Source of the DNA: Desulfocurvibacter africanus subsp. africanus DSM 2603
GTDB lineage: Bacteria > Desulfobacterota > Desulfovibrionia > Desulfovibrionales > Desulfovibrionaceae
DNA: 53,739 nucleotides
Assembly (NCBI RefSeq): GCF_000422545.1
Contig: NZ_AULZ01000024.1
Span: 1-53,739, forward strand
Direction: 5' to 3'
Part shown: positions 1-10,187 of the stretch, piece after piece
Layout of the letters: every line of letters starts with the position of its first letter
Position numbering within the stretch: position 1 is the first letter of the stretch
Made by a program: the position numbers and the translations under genes
Notes under the pieces: model-generated
The model's input: the letters and a program-made list of their open reading frames with translations, nothing else
What the model was told of the DNA's origin: nothing
Database searches by the model: none

Positions 1-93
1 ATCGCAGCAGCCCTTGACCTGATCACTCCTGAGAATGCCAGAGGATGGTTCAAAGCCTGTGGGTATTCTCAGCTTAATTGCAAAGTGCTTTAA
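1..93 (+). pseudogene. IS630-type transposase, C-terminal remnant (enters from left edge)
   Basis: The window opens inside a frame of 30 codons that ends at TAA 91-93. The peptide LDLITPENARGWFKACGY near its end matches the usual C-terminus of IS630-family transposases, where an (A/L)-x-x-ITPENA-x-GWF-x-x-CGY-like block closes the protein (family knowledge recalled, not searched). Only this tail is visible, so it may be the end of an intact gene outside the window or a fragment. The stop codon sits at the start of an 18-nt motif (91-108) that recurs at the ends of repeats near 24.5 and 26.8 kb. Confidence 0.6.
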
Positions 94-240
94 AAGCAGT
101 CTGCTCTAAAAGAGAGCCTCCGAGGTGCCAAGATCCGCACCGGGGAGGCTCTGTACAAGGCGATCGCACCCGCCCTGAACCTGATCACCCCGGAGAATGC
201 CAGGAGATGGTTTAGGGCCTGCGGATATCTCTCAGTTTAA
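94..240 (+). pseudogene. Second IS630-type transposase C-terminal remnant, in tandem
   Basis: Directly after the first stop, the same frame stays open for 48 codons to TAA 238-240 and encodes the same tail again: ALNLITPENARRWFRACGY against LDLITPENARGWFKACGY in the first copy. It has no start codon or upstream catalytic (DDE) region, so it is a fragment. The two copies differ at many bases, which suggests two related elements or an old nested insertion rather than a recent duplication. The stretch 241-281 between this stop and the next gene holds nothing recognisable. Confidence 0.6.
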
Positions 241-281
241 TTGCAAGCCGCTCAAGGCCGATGGACTCGGAATGTCCGGGT

Positions 282-836
282 CTATTTGGAGAAGCTGCGG
301 GAGAACAGCCCGGCCAGGGCCTGTCTGCCGTTTTCTTCCAGGAAACGCGTACCCGTGCCGGTGAAGTGGTGGTGCGTGATGGCCGGATCGGCAACGGGAT
401 TCCAGCGCTCGCCGTCCCACGTGAACCAGCCGTTCTTCTGCTGATCGAACACGAACAAGGGCTTGTTGCAGATCTTGGCGAACTCCGCGCCCCAGCCCGT
501 GCCGCCCTTGACCGTGCCGTCCTCCAACACCTCGCCCACTATCCAGATCTCGTGGCCGCTGTCGACCTGCCAGGATATGGACTGCAGCACCTTGCGGAAG
601 ATGGGCGCGCTCGAATACGCGCGGTTCATGAGCTTGGACACATAGGCCAAGCTCACGTCCTTGCGCATGAGCTCCTCGCTGGTCAGGGCCCGCACGCCGC
701 GAGCGCGCTCGCTCTGATGTCCCTCGAAGCTGAAGTTGACCTCCTCGATGCCGTACTTCTCGGCGAGCCTTCCGAACTCGGACTCTGCGCCGCGCGCTCC
801 GCCGCTGTAGAGGGTGCACTTCTTGGGGTCGAGCAT
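282..836 (-). CDS. SLOG-superfamily (YpsA/LOG-like) nucleotide-binding protein
   Basis: Encodes 184 aa. The start at 836 is chosen because AAGGA lies about seven bases upstream and the recognisable domain begins at once; the frame runs open further upstream, but that part looks non-coding. Near the N-terminus is a glycine-rich YSGGARGAESEFG loop, and around residue 130 a GGTGWGAEFAK segment. These are the two glycine-rich strand-loop-helix elements expected of the Rossmann-like SLOG fold (YpsA, LOG, DprA-related). Members are thought to bind nucleotides or nucleotide-derived ligands, and a specific reaction cannot be assigned. It stands alone, downstream of and on the same strand as a chemotaxis receptor, with about 165 bp between them. 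No signal peptide or membrane segment is seen, so it is probably cytoplasmic. Confidence 0.7.
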   Translation of the reverse strand: MLDPKKCTLYSGGARGAESEFGRLAEKYGIEEVNFSFEGHQSERARGVRALTSEELMRKDVSLAYVSKLMNRAYSSAPIFRKVLQSISWQVDSGHEIWIVGEVLEDGTVKGGTGWGAEFAKICNKPLFVFDQQKNGWFTWDGERWNPVADPAITHHHFTGTGTRFLEENGRQALAGLFSRSFSK

Positions 837-1002
837 GGGGATATCCTTGCAGATGTTGAGGTTAGCTCGGTTACCATGGCAGTAGCATACGTCCTGGCCC
901 GATGCAACGCCGTGCCGCTTCCGCAGGGGTATGTCCGCCATCGCGCGCCGCCCAACCTTGGGTGTGAATGGGGATCTCGCCTTATGGTTGGGCGGCGCGG
1001 CT

Positions 1003-3102
1003 TCAGCGCTGGATGTTCTGTATGATTGCGTTGAGGCGGCCGGCCAGTTCGGCAAGCTGTGTTACGGCCTGGGCTGACTGCATCATTGCGTCGGCGGCCT
1101 CCGAGGCGATGCGGTTGATCTCGTCGGTGGAGCGGGAGATCTGCTCGCTGGAAGCCGATTGCTGCTCCGAGGCCGTGGCTATGCTGAGCACCTGCTCCGC
1201 GGTCCGCTCGGCCAGGCCCACGATCTCGCGCAGAGCCTCGCCCGAGGAGCGGGCCAGCTCGGAGCTGCGAGCAATGGCCTGGGCGGTCTCCTCCGTGGAT
1301 TGAATATTACGCTTGGCGCTGGTCTGGATTTGGCGGATGGCCGTGTCCACGTCCGCCGTGGCGGACATGGTCTTTTCGGCTAGCTTGCGCACCTCGTCCG
1401 CCACGACCGCGAAGCCACGCCCGGCCTCGCCCGCGCGGGCCGCCTCGATGGCGGCATTAAGGGCAAGCAGATTGGTCTGATCCGCGATATCAGAGATGAC
1501 GCCCATGATGCGGCCGATGCTCTCGGCTTGCCGGCCCAACTCGCCCATGTCGCCCCGCAGGGCGTCGGCCATGCGGCTGATGCCCTGGATGCCGCCAACA
1601 GCCTCCTCCACGATGCGTGAGCCCTCAAGGGCCTTGCCGCGCGTCTGTTCGGCCACGTTAGCGGCGCCTTGGGCATTGCGGGCCACCTCCAGCACCGAGG
1701 CGTTCATCTGCTCCATGGCCGTGGCGGACTCGGCCAGCCGACTGCGCTGCAAATCGGCCCCTCGGCTGGATTCGTCCACCTGGGCCGCCAACTCCTCCGA
1801 GGCCGAGGAGACCTGGGAGGCCACGTCCGTGGCCTCGAAAGCGGCGCGGGCGATAAGCTCGTTCTGTTGCTCGATGCGGGTCTGCTTCTCCTGGATCTCG
1901 GTCAGGTCCGTCACGATGGCGAAGGCGGCGATAACCTGGCCATCCAGGTCCTGGATGGGCGCCACGTCCATCTTGATGTGGCGCTGGTTGCCCTTGAGCG
2001 TGTGCATCGTGACCTGCACGTCGCGTAAGACCTGCTCGTCGCGCACGGCCCTGGAACTCAATGTTTCGCGCTTGGGGTCGTTGTAAAAGAACTCGCCCGT
2101 GAGCATGCCGACGGCATCCTCCGGCTTTCCGTCACGCTCCAGAAGGTCCAGGCAGGCCTGGTTGGCGAACAGGACGTTGCCCTGCACGTCGCTGATGACG
2201 CAGGGCACGGTCATGCCGTGCATCAGGCCCTGGCTCATGCCCAATTTGTTCTTGAGTTCCGCGACCATGGCTTGCACGTGGCCGGCCATGGTCGCCAATT
2301 CGCCCGTGAGCGAGGCATCGATGGAGGCGGCGAAATCGCCTCCGGCCACGCGTTCGGCATAGCGGCGCACGGCGTGCATGGGCCGGATGATGCCGCGCGA
2401 AGAGAGCAGGCCGAAGGTCGTAGCCAAAGCCAGGCCCACGAGGATGCCGACGAGGGCCGTCATCCGGGCCGTGGACACGCTCCGGGACGTCTGCAGCTCG
2501 ACAACCTGATAACTCTCGGCGGCAAGGGCATCGGCCTTGACCAGCAAGGCTACGAGTTCCTCGCCGATTCTGTCGGTCTGCGCATCGATTTCGATGACTT
2601 CGCGCTCAAGCTTGCCAAGTTGATTCAAGGGGTCGCCGCTGGCGCGCAGGTCCAATACCCGCTTCGACTTGCCGTAGGCCACCAGCATGGACTTCTCGAG
2701 AACGCCTGAATGCAGGGCCGCGGCCTTGCCAATCAGTTTGCGCAGCTCGGCATGCGGGACCGCCTCGTAGCGCTTCCCATCCACCTCGCCGCCTTTGAGC
2801 AGCGCAGCGGACAGTTGGTTGAAATATTTCTCGTGTTCCAGGTAGCTCCGCCAGGACTCCTGGATTTCATCCGCATCCTGCGCGGTCATGATTTCCATGA
2901 GCATCTGCATTTCCCTGGCGACGAGATACTCCAGTTGTGCTGCCGCGTTGGAGAGCTGGGCGTGCCTTTCCAACTCCGTCACGGATCCGCCCATAATACT
3001 GGCCTGCCACAGGCTCGAGCCTCCCAATCCCACCAGCAACAAGGCTATGGCGCCGAAACCGGCGAACAGCCGAGCCTGGATGGTCCCCCAGAGAATGCGC
3101 AT
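1003..3102 (-). CDS. Methyl-accepting chemotaxis protein with PAS domain
   Basis: Encodes 699 aa. The start at 3102 is preceded by an AGGAGAGG ribosome-binding site. Order of parts: N-terminal membrane helix (about residues 13-33), a mostly helical periplasmic region of about 180 residues consistent with a four-helix-bundle sensor, a second membrane helix (about 213-235), a HAMP segment, a PAS domain (about 300-420, containing [19 protein letters not shown]), then the long coiled-coil signalling domain with the hairpin tip [20 protein letters not shown]. It should signal through CheA/CheW to bias flagellar rotation. The ligand is unknown, and the cytoplasmic PAS could add a redox or cofactor input. 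No C-terminal CheR-tethering pentapeptide is seen. It is divergent from the hybrid kinase at 3321 with a shared intergenic region of about 220 bp. Confidence 0.93.
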   Translation of the reverse strand: MRILWGTIQARLFAGFGAIALLLVGLGGSSLWQASIMGGSVTELERHAQLSNAAAQLEYLVAREMQMLMEIMTAQDADEIQESWRSYLEHEKYFNQLSAALLKGGEVDGKRYEAVPHAELRKLIGKAAALHSGVLEKSMLVAYGKSKRVLDLRASGDPLNQLGKLEREVIEIDAQTDRIGEELVALLVKADALAAESYQVVELQTSRSVSTARMTALVGILVGLALATTFGLLSSRGIIRPMHAVRRYAERVAGGDFAASIDASLTGELATMAGHVQAMVAELKNKLGMSQGLMHGMTVPCVISDVQGNVLFANQACLDLLERDGKPEDAVGMLTGEFFYNDPKRETLSSRAVRDEQVLRDVQVTMHTLKGNQRHIKMDVAPIQDLDGQVIAAFAIVTDLTEIQEKQTRIEQQNELIARAAFEATDVASQVSSASEELAAQVDESSRGADLQRSRLAESATAMEQMNASVLEVARNAQGAANVAEQTRGKALEGSRIVEEAVGGIQGISRMADALRGDMGELGRQAESIGRIMGVISDIADQTNLLALNAAIEAARAGEAGRGFAVVADEVRKLAEKTMSATADVDTAIRQIQTSAKRNIQSTEETAQAIARSSELARSSGEALREIVGLAERTAEQVLSIATASEQQSASSEQISRSTDEINRIASEAADAMMQSAQAVTQLAELAGRLNAIIQNIQR

Positions 3103-3320
3103 GTCCTCTCCTAAGCCTGCGGTCCGGTCTTCAAAGACACCGGGCGGTACGCATGTGTTCGATCTTTCCACGGATGAATTTTTGTGGGTTATTGTAAAAA
3201 AGTCGACAACGCAATCTCGTATTCGGCGGGTCAGGGCCTATGCGGATATGTATCATCCGATTTATGTTGCAATCCGCGTAAGAACATAAGAAGATATTTC
3301 ATCATTTTCAGATTACCCTG

Positions 3321-5000
3321 GTGTTGAGCATGAACCGCAAGGTTCCTCCCGAAATCGATCCTGCATGCAGGCAGGTCCTTCAGAGTCGGCGCTATGTCTT
3401 CCCTGAACCGATTGCTGACGCCATACAGCCGAGCCTGGAGGCAGCCATCGCATCCATGCCCGACGGCGTCATGGTCTTTGATGCGGAGCTGCGCCTTGCG
3501 CGCGCCAATCCCGCAGCCAGGCGAATCTTCGGGCTGGGGTCCGAGGAATGCCGTTTGTCCGTTACGGATCTTGCGCTAGTCCTGCTTCCGGCAAGGCTCG
3601 GCGGCACGCCCCTGTCCGTGGAGGATATGCCCTGGATGCGCGCCTGGAGGGGCGAGGCCGTGGCCAGCGAACGGCTCATGGCGAATGTCGGCGGCCAGAC
3701 GCGCCACCTGCTGTGCAGCGCCGCGCCTATTGCTTCCGGCCCTGACGGTCGGTTGGGCGTGGTGGTGACCGTCCGCGACATCTCGGACCAAATCGACGCG
3801 GACTCCCAGCGCGAAGCCCTGCTGCTGGAGCTTCGCTTGGCCAAGGCCGCGGCCGAGGACGCCAGCCGGGCCAAAAGCCTGTTCCTTGCCAATATGAGCC
3901 ATGAGATACGCACGCCCCTCAACGGTATCATGGGCATGACTGAGCTGGCCCTTGCCAAGGAACCGCGTAAGGAAGTCCGTCAGTATCTGGAACTGCTCAA
4001 ACAATCCGCCCATTCGCTGCTGGATATCGTCAACGATATTCTGGATCTGTCCCGGGTCGAATCCGGCGAGGCGCAGCTCGTCTTGCGCGAGTTCGTCGTA
4101 CGCGACGAGCTGGAAGCAGCCGTGCGGCCCCTGGCTTTGAGCGCCAAGCAAAAAGGATTGGCTTTCAGCATGGACGTCGCCCCCGACGTTCCGGAAATCT
4201 TGACGGGAGACCCGCAGCGTCTGCGGCAGATCATGATCAATCTCACGGGCAATGCCGTTAAGTTCACCAGGCAGGGCGGTATTGCGGTGCTGGTGGACAT
4301 CGACGCACTCGACCGCGACCCTCGCGGCGGCAAGGTTCTGATGCATGCGCAGGTCCGCGACACGGGCATCGGCATAGCCCCGGAGCACCTTGCGAACGTC
4401 TTCGAGAGGTTCTTCACCACTGCGGCGCTGGATTGCCCTGATTCCGGAGGCACCGGGCTGGGGCTGGCCATCTCTCGTCGTCTGGTCGAGATGATGGACG
4501 GGGAGATATGGGTCGAGAGCGTCCAAGGCCGCGGCAGCACCTTTCATTTCACTGCCCGTCTCGGCCTGGGCGAGGATCGCGTCAGGCGATTCCCTCCTGG
4601 GCAGCCAGCCGGCCAGGAGCCCGGCACGGCCTCGCCCTTGCGCATACTTCTCGCCGAGGACAACGCCATCAATCAGCTCGTGCTCATGGATCAGTTGGAA
4701 GCCAGAGGCTACATGACCGATCTGGCTCACAACGGTCTGGAGGCCCTGCGCATGCTGTCCGTGGGCGACTACGATCTGGTGCTCATGGACGTGCGCATGC
4801 CCGAGGTGGACGGCGAAGAGGCCGTGCGCCGCATTCGCGCGGGCGAGACCGGCAACCCGGACATCCCGGTCGTGGCCCTGACGGCTTGCGCCCTGGAGGG
4901 CGACCGCGAACGCCTGCTGGCCTGCGGCATGGACGACTATCTGGCCAAGCCCGTGGACATGGATGCCCTGGACAGGCTTCTGGCCCGCTTCGCATTCTGA
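3321..5000 (+). CDS. Hybrid sensor histidine kinase (PAS-HisKA-HATPase-REC)
   Basis: Encodes 559 aa from GTG 3321; ATG 3330 in the same frame is equally possible, since neither has a clear Shine-Dalgarno. No membrane helices are apparent, so it is likely cytosolic. Domains: PAS (about 43-150, DGVMVFDAELRLARANPAA), HisKA with phospho-acceptor His194 in NMSHEIRTPLNG, a HATPase with N-box (NLTGNAVKF), DTGIGIA and GGTGLGLAIS, then a C-terminal receiver with phospho-acceptor Asp490 in LVLMDVRMP. It should autophosphorylate and pass phosphate to its own receiver. No Hpt or DNA-binding partner is adjacent, so its output is unknown. It faces away from the chemotaxis receptor at 1003-3102. Confidence 0.92.
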   Translation: MLSMNRKVPPEIDPACRQVLQSRRYVFPEPIADAIQPSLEAAIASMPDGVMVFDAELRLARANPAARRIFGLGSEECRLSVTDLALVLLPARLGGTPLSVEDMPWMRAWRGEAVASERLMANVGGQTRHLLCSAAPIASGPDGRLGVVVTVRDISDQIDADSQREALLLELRLAKAAAEDASRAKSLFLANMSHEIRTPLNGIMGMTELALAKEPRKEVRQYLELLKQSAHSLLDIVNDILDLSRVESGEAQLVLREFVVRDELEAAVRPLALSAKQKGLAFSMDVAPDVPEILTGDPQRLRQIMINLTGNAVKFTRQGGIAVLVDIDALDRDPRGGKVLMHAQVRDTGIGIAPEHLANVFERFFTTAALDCPDSGGTGLGLAISRRLVEMMDGEIWVESVQGRGSTFHFTARLGLGEDRVRRFPPGQPAGQEPGTASPLRILLAEDNAINQLVLMDQLEARGYMTDLAHNGLEALRMLSVGDYDLVLMDVRMPEVDGEEAVRRIRAGETGNPDIPVVALTACALEGDRERLLACGMDDYLAKPVDMDALDRLLARFAF

Positions 5001-5114
5001 GTCGCACCTGGCTCGCATCTGGCCATCGTCCGCTCACGTTTCTCCATTTACATTTCAGCGCCTTATTTCTTCTTGACCTCGCCCCATCCATAACCGTAGC
5101 TTCCGATACCATGA

Positions 5115-5149
5115 GGGGACCGTTCATCCGCATGGTGCGGAGGGGTCCC
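5115..5149 (+). promoter_or_regulatory. Nested inverted repeat upstream of the RRM gene
   Basis: An inner hairpin TCCGCA-TGG-TGCGGA (5127-5141) is enclosed by outer arms GGGACC (5116-5121) and GGTCCC (5144-5149). It lies 128 bp before the start of the RNA-binding protein. It has no T-run, so it is not a typical terminator. A structured leader or an operator is possible. The function is inferred only from position. Confidence 0.35.
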
Positions 5150-5276
5150 GGTTCACGGCAACGCGGCATCGTTGGGACAGGAGCCACGGTAAGGTCTTAT
5201 TCCCCAGGGTAGTTTTTCCGCCCTCCTCGTTTCCGGAATCGTCTGTGACACCCCAAAGTGTAAGGAGTTATTGTGC

Positions 5277-5591
5277 ATGGCTAAGTCGCTGTACATCGGC
5301 AATCTGCCCTTTTCCGCTACCGAGGGGGATCTGCGCACCATGTTCGCGCAGTTCGGAGCCGTGACCAGGGTCAACATGATCACCGACCGCGAAACCGGCC
5401 GGCCGCGCGGCTTCGCTTTCGTGGAAATCGAGGGGGATGTGGACGGCATCATCCGGGCCCTGGACGGCTACCGCATGTCCGGCCGGGTGCTCAAGGTCAA
5501 CGAAGCCAAACCCCGTGAACCCCGCGCACCGCGAGAGGCTCCCGATTACCGCGATAGCCGCGAGTACCGCCCGCGCCAGCCGCGCTGGTAG
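5277..5591 (+). CDS. Single-RRM RNA-binding protein
   Basis: Encodes 104 aa. ATG 5277 is chosen because TAAGGAG ends nine bases upstream; a TTG at 5271 would be too close. One RNA-recognition motif fills residues 3-80, with RNP2 as LYIGNL and RNP1 as RGFAFVEI, followed by a short basic, Arg/Pro-rich tail ending RPRQPRW. Such small bacterial RRM proteins bind single-stranded RNA and are often linked to cold or stress responses. Those roles are known for homologues and not shown here. The gene is monocistronic, with a structured leader upstream and a hairpin terminator downstream. Confidence 0.93.
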   Translation: MAKSLYIGNLPFSATEGDLRTMFAQFGAVTRVNMITDRETGRPRGFAFVEIEGDVDGIIRALDGYRMSGRVLKVNEAKPREPRAPREAPDYRDSREYRPRQPRW

Positions 5592-5616
5592 GTGCGTGAC
5601 GCATACAGAGCTGACC

Positions 5617-5650
5617 GCCCGCTCCGGGACACCGGGGCGGGCATTTTTTA
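5617..5650 (+). terminator. Rho-independent terminator after the RRM gene
   Basis: A GC-rich stem GCCCGCTCC (5617-5625) pairs with GGGGCGGGC (5634-5642), with one G-T wobble and an eight-base loop, and is followed by ATTTTTTAT. It lies 25 bp after the RRM stop codon. Confidence 0.8.
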
Positions 5651-5759
5651 TGGCGGAGCGCCCTGCGCCGTTTGCGGCAAAATGGCTCGCGGCGGCTTTC
5701 ACTGCGCCGGGCGCTCATGTATAAGCTAAAGGAAAACCAGAGCCCCATGGAGGTCGCCC

Positions 5760-6071
5760 GTGAACAGCACTGTACTGCAACGCATCCGCCAGATTGTCGC
5801 CAGCCCCGAGGAGGAGCGGCCCGCAAGCTTCGAACTGGCCTACAAGCTCGCCAAGGAAGCGGCGGACGGCGGCGGGGACCCGGACAAGCTGCCCTGGCTG
5901 CTCGTGCGCATGTTCTCCATCTTCGAATACGGCCAGGAACCGCAGGATGTGCATGAGGATCTGCAGGCCGGCCTGCGCGAGGAAGGCGTGCCCAAGGATT
6001 CGCCAATCCTGCGCAGCGATACGGCCAAGACGCTGCAGCGCAGGGCCGACGGCAAATCGGAAGGCCACTGA
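5760..6071 (+). CDS. Small hypothetical protein
   Basis: Encodes 103 aa from GTG 5760, with GGAGG spaced six bases upstream. The product is hydrophilic and mostly helical by eye (RIRQIVASPEEERPASFELA near the start, a KLPWLLVRMFSIFEYG segment mid-protein). It has no signal peptide, membrane helix, cysteine motif or family signature that I recognise. Codon use is like its neighbours, so it is probably a real gene. It stands between the RRM gene and the convergent ablB. Confidence 0.65.
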   Translation: MNSTVLQRIRQIVASPEEERPASFELAYKLAKEAADGGGDPDKLPWLLVRMFSIFEYGQEPQDVHEDLQAGLREEGVPKDSPILRSDTAKTLQRRADGKSEGH

Positions 6072-6183
6072 AGGCCTCCGCAGAGGCGCGGCTCTCTGAA
6101 TGCCCCTTAAACAGGGACATCGCCCCTGCGTCCCTGTCTTCATGCCCTGTAGCCTTGGTCCGTGAGAGGATGACCGCGCGCGC

Positions 6184-7086
6184 TCAAGCCGCCGCGTTAC
6201 GCCCCTCGGTCCGGGCGTCTGTCCGCAGGGGCTTGTGCCAGACGTTCATGCATTCCAGTGCGCCGGCGATGTTCGTGTTGCGCGTAAGCGTGCCGTCAAA
6301 GGTATAACCGGCGCGAGCAAAGGTGATGTTCATGCCCGGCGACACGGCCCGCGCGATGGTGTAGGCCGTGAGCACGCCGAGCCGCGCGGCCTCCTCCTCC
6401 AGGCGGGCCAGGAGGATCGAGGCCAAGCCCTGCCCTCGGTGCTCGGGCAGGGTGGCGAAATCGGTCATCTCCGCGTTCTGCCCCTTGCGGTCCAGCTCGG
6501 CCGAGGCCACGGCCGCGAGGCTGCCGTCCTTGAACGCACCCATGTAGCGCACGTGGGTGCGCATGGTTTCGCACAGGTAGCGCGGATCGTGGATGGGGAA
6601 CGGGTAGCTGGCGAAGACCTGGCCATAGAGCACGGCCATTTCCTGGCAATGTTCCTGCCCAAGGACCTGAAACGTGTAGCCCGAGGGCACGCGTGGCGGG
6701 GAGCGCCGCTTTGTGCGCGCCAGGGCAATGTCGAGCACCCGGCGTACGGCTTCCGCGTCTCGCGACTTGGCGCGTGAGGGCTTGCGGAAGCGGGCAAGGA
6801 AGCACACGTCGCGTTTGCCGCACAGCATGCCGGGCACGCGCGCTTCTTCCTCGAAGCCGAGTTCCAGGAACGCCGCGCTGGCGGCGGCCGGGGCCTTGAC
6901 GAAGACCTTGCCGTAGTCCCTGGAGCGCGCCAGGGCCAGCACATTTTCGGCCGCCTCGGCGCCCTTGTCCGCGTCCTCCAACTTCATGAGATAGACCCGG
7001 TCCGACAGCGGGCCGTGCTGGATCAGCGCGGAGCCCAGGCGTACAATCCTGTCCTCCGCCATGCGCGTATTCGGATTACCCGTCAT
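6184..7086 (-). CDS. ablB: Beta-lysine N6-acetyltransferase
   Basis: Encodes 300 aa; the start at 7086 has AGGAGG six bases upstream and overlaps the end of ablA by 11 bp. The C-terminal half is a GNAT fold, with the acetyl-CoA loop in [20 protein letters not shown] (about residues 214-233) and a typical end [16 protein letters not shown]. The roughly 130-residue N-terminal extension and the coupling to lysine 2,3-aminomutase are diagnostic of AblB, which acetylates beta-lysine to N-epsilon-acetyl-beta-lysine, a compatible solute. The assignment rests on recalled family resemblance plus gene context. The enzyme is cytoplasmic. Confidence 0.9.
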   Translation of the reverse strand: MTGNPNTRMAEDRIVRLGSALIQHGPLSDRVYLMKLEDADKGAEAAENVLALARSRDYGKVFVKAPAAASAAFLELGFEEEARVPGMLCGKRDVCFLARFRKPSRAKSRDAEAVRRVLDIALARTKRRSPPRVPSGYTFQVLGQEHCQEMAVLYGQVFASYPFPIHDPRYLCETMRTHVRYMGAFKDGSLAAVASAELDRKGQNAEMTDFATLPEHRGQGLASILLARLEEEAARLGVLTAYTIARAVSPGMNITFARAGYTFDGTLTRNTNIAGALECMNVWHKPLRTDARTEGRNAAA

Positions 7087-8419
7087 GGCTGCCCTCCTGT
7101 GCGTTGTCGCCGCCTGGCCGGCGATCCAGACGCGCTGTGCCCTCGGGCACCAGGCTCTGAGTGTCGTCCCAATCCGAGACGAGTCTTTCTATGCCCACCG
7201 CCGCATATTCTTCCGCGTCCTGCTCCTTGAGCTGCAGGTCGCAGGAAGCACAGTCGCGGTCGCAGATCGTTGGCGTGTAGCAGTCGGGCTCGGCATAGGT
7301 AGTGATGACGCCCTCGTAGTTGCGCAGCACCACTTTGTTGGTGGCCCAGGAGATGACGTAGTTGGGCGTGACCGGGATCTTGCCCCCGCCGCCGGGCGCG
7401 TCGATTACGTAGGTCGGCCGGGCGAAGCCGGACGTATGGCCCACCAGGGATTCGATGATTTCGATGCCCTTGCCCACGGGCGTGCGGAAGTGCGTCAGTC
7501 CCTCGGACAAGTCGCACTGGTACAGATAGTATGGCCGCACGCGATTGCGCACGAGCTTGTGCAGCAGCGAGCGCATGATGCGCGGGCAGTCGTTGACACC
7601 GGCCAACAGCACGGACTGGTTGCCCAGGGGAATGCCCGCATCGGCCAGCTTCGCCAAAGCCTCGCGCGCCGAGCGCGTCACCTCGCGCGGATGGTTGAAG
7701 TGGGTGTTGAGCCACACCGGGTGGTGCTTCCGGATGATCGACATCAGATCGTCCGTTATGCGGTAAGGCAGCACCACGGGCATGCGGCTGCCGATGCGCA
7801 CGACCTCCACGTGCTCGATCTTGCGCAGGTTCCACAGCAGCCAGTCGAGGGTCTCGTCGGGCAGCATGAGCGGATCGCCGCCGGACAGGAGCACGTCGCG
7901 CACGCGCGGCGCGGAGCGGATGTAGGCCAAGCCCTGCTCCATCTGCGCGCGGCTCGGGATGTGCCCTTCGTCGCCCACCTTGCGCTTGCGCGTGCAGTGG
8001 CGGCAGTACATGGCGCACAGGTTGGAAACGTGGAACAGCACGCGGTCCGGGTAGCGGTGGGTGATGCCCGGCGCGGGGCTGTCCTCGTCCTCGTGCAGCG
8101 GGTCGGCCATGTCGTGCGGACCGATGTCCAGTTCGTGCACCGAGGGGAAGGCCTGCCGGAAGACCGGGTCGTTGGCGTAGTCCGCCGTGTCGATGAGCGA
8201 CAGGTAGTACGGCGTGATGGACAAGGGGAATTTTTCCAGCGTGCGCTCGTAACCCGCGCGCTCCTCGGGCCCGAAGCGGATGCCCGTGAGCGTCTCGAAG
8301 CTTTCGATATCGCGCACCGTGTGGCGGATGTGCCAGCGCCAGTCGGTCCATTTGGCCTTGTTCGCCTGGCAGCTGATGCGTTTGCTGACTTCCTGCTGGC
8401 GTGGGTTGTATATGGTCAT
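7076..8419 (-). CDS. ablA: Lysine 2,3-aminomutase
   Basis: Encodes 447 aa; AAAGGAG lies upstream of ATG 8419. It is a radical-SAM enzyme: the 4Fe-4S ligands are Cys135, Cys139 and Cys142 in CAMYCRHC. The segment [15 protein letters not shown] carries the lysine expected to hold PLP. It interconverts L-alpha-lysine and L-beta-lysine and supplies the substrate of the overlapping ablB. A cysteine cluster near the C-terminus ([11 protein letters not shown]) is seen in many relatives. The length is near the family norm of about 420-440. A palindromic element separates it from the ABC importer genes upstream on the same strand. The alias kamA is also used. Confidence 0.95.
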   Translation of the reverse strand: MTIYNPRQQEVSKRISCQANKAKWTDWRWHIRHTVRDIESFETLTGIRFGPEERAGYERTLEKFPLSITPYYLSLIDTADYANDPVFRQAFPSVHELDIGPHDMADPLHEDEDSPAPGITHRYPDRVLFHVSNLCAMYCRHCTRKRKVGDEGHIPSRAQMEQGLAYIRSAPRVRDVLLSGGDPLMLPDETLDWLLWNLRKIEHVEVVRIGSRMPVVLPYRITDDLMSIIRKHHPVWLNTHFNHPREVTRSAREALAKLADAGIPLGNQSVLLAGVNDCPRIMRSLLHKLVRNRVRPYYLYQCDLSEGLTHFRTPVGKGIEIIESLVGHTSGFARPTYVIDAPGGGGKIPVTPNYVISWATNKVVLRNYEGVITTYAEPDCYTPTICDRDCASCDLQLKEQDAEEYAAVGIERLVSDWDDTQSLVPEGTARLDRRPGGDNAQEGSHDG

Positions 8420-8450
8420 GCGTTTTTCTCCTTTGGTTGATCCTCATGCA

Positions 8451-8632
8451 CAAGAGCTGGGAAGGGCTTTGCCCTCCCCAGACCCCTCCCACCAGGGGCG
8501 GCGCGCCCCTGGACCCGCGAGTTTCAATGGAAGTGTCGTTTGGCCATCCTGCCCTGTATTGAAAATACGGGGTCCAGGGGGCCGAGCTCCCTGGCGGGGA
8601 GAGGTCCGGAGAGGGGCGGCGCCCCTCTCCGG
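8451..8632. repeat. Composite palindromic intergenic element, full copy
   Basis: Four successive hairpins fill the space between ablA and the ABC ATPase gene: 8457-8481 (CTGGGAAGGGC against GCCCTCCCCAG, one mismatch), 8492-8512 (CCAGGGGCG/CGCCCCTGG, perfect), one around 8572-8594, and 8606-8632 (12-bp perfect stem, 3-nt loop). The two halves are roughly mirror images around a less structured centre. A related full copy lies at 30852-31017 and a half copy at 19745-19815. The first hairpins could end transcription from the ABC operon, but there is no strong T-run. Confidence 0.8.
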
Positions 8633-8649
8633 CCGCGCCGTGCGCCGCC

Positions 8650-9437
<788 letters not shown>

Positions 9438-9441
<4 letters not shown>

Positions 9442-10100
9442 ATCATTCCCTCGCTGAGGCTCAGGCGTCGCTCCACCCTGGAGAACAGCCAGGTGAATAC
9501 GCCGGTGTAGAAGAGGTAGAACAGGGCCGCGATGGTCAGCATCTCCATCATGCGGAAGTTGGACGAGGCCAGTTGCTGGCTCTTGAGCAGCAGCTCGTTG
9601 ATGGTGATGGCGCTGGCCAGGGACGAGTCCTTGAGCGCGATGATGAATTGGTTGCCCAAAGCCGGCACCGCTCGCTTAAAGGCTTGGGGCAGGATGATGC
9701 GCAGCATGGCCCGTGGGTAGGTCATGCCCAGGGAGCGCGCGGCCTCCATCTGGCCGGGCGCGATGGACCCGATGGCTCCCCGGAATATCTCGCCGATGTA
9801 GGCTCCGTTGTGGACGCCGAGGGCCAGCATGGCCGAGGTCAGGGCCGACAGGCCCAGGGTGCCGCGCAGCCCGTAATACAGGAACAGCAGCTGCAACAGC
9901 AGCGGCGTGCCTCGAATGACGTAGATGTACCCTCGGGCGGGCAGGTTGAGCACGGCCTTGTCCGATATGCGCAGGAAGGCCGTGGCCAGCCCCAAGGCCA
10001 GCCCGAGCAGGATGCCCAGGGCCGTGACCTGCAGGGTCATCCAGGCCGCGGGCAGGAAATAGGGCAAAAATTGCGGGAGCACCGTGAAGTCGTAATCCAT
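9438..10100 (-). CDS. Polar amino-acid ABC transporter permease
   Basis: Encodes 220 aa. The start at 10100 is preceded by GGAGAA. It is a HisM/GlnP-type inner-membrane protein with an N-terminal hydrophobic segment ([20 protein letters not shown]), several further membrane helices, and the EAA-type loop [20 protein letters not shown] that contacts the ATPase. The length is normal for the family. The gene is translationally coupled to the ATPase by ATGA and lies 87 bp downstream of the binding-protein gene. Confidence 0.92.
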
Positions 10101-10187
10101 GCACTTCTCCGGTTGATGGTGGGAGCGCGCTTGCGCTGAAAGGCGGGCGGCATTGGGATGGCCGCCCACCCGTAGAGTCCGGCGGGC

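Noticed and set aside
3576-5018. Long open frame on the minus strand opposite the hybrid kinase
   Set aside because: It is antisense to a well-supported kinase with all motifs; its peptide is His/Gln/Arg-rich as expected for the mirror of GC-rich codons, and it has no domain.
7061-8440. Long plus-strand open frame opposite lysine 2,3-aminomutase
   Set aside because: A mirror frame of the GC-rich ablA gene; no ribosome-binding site or family resemblance.
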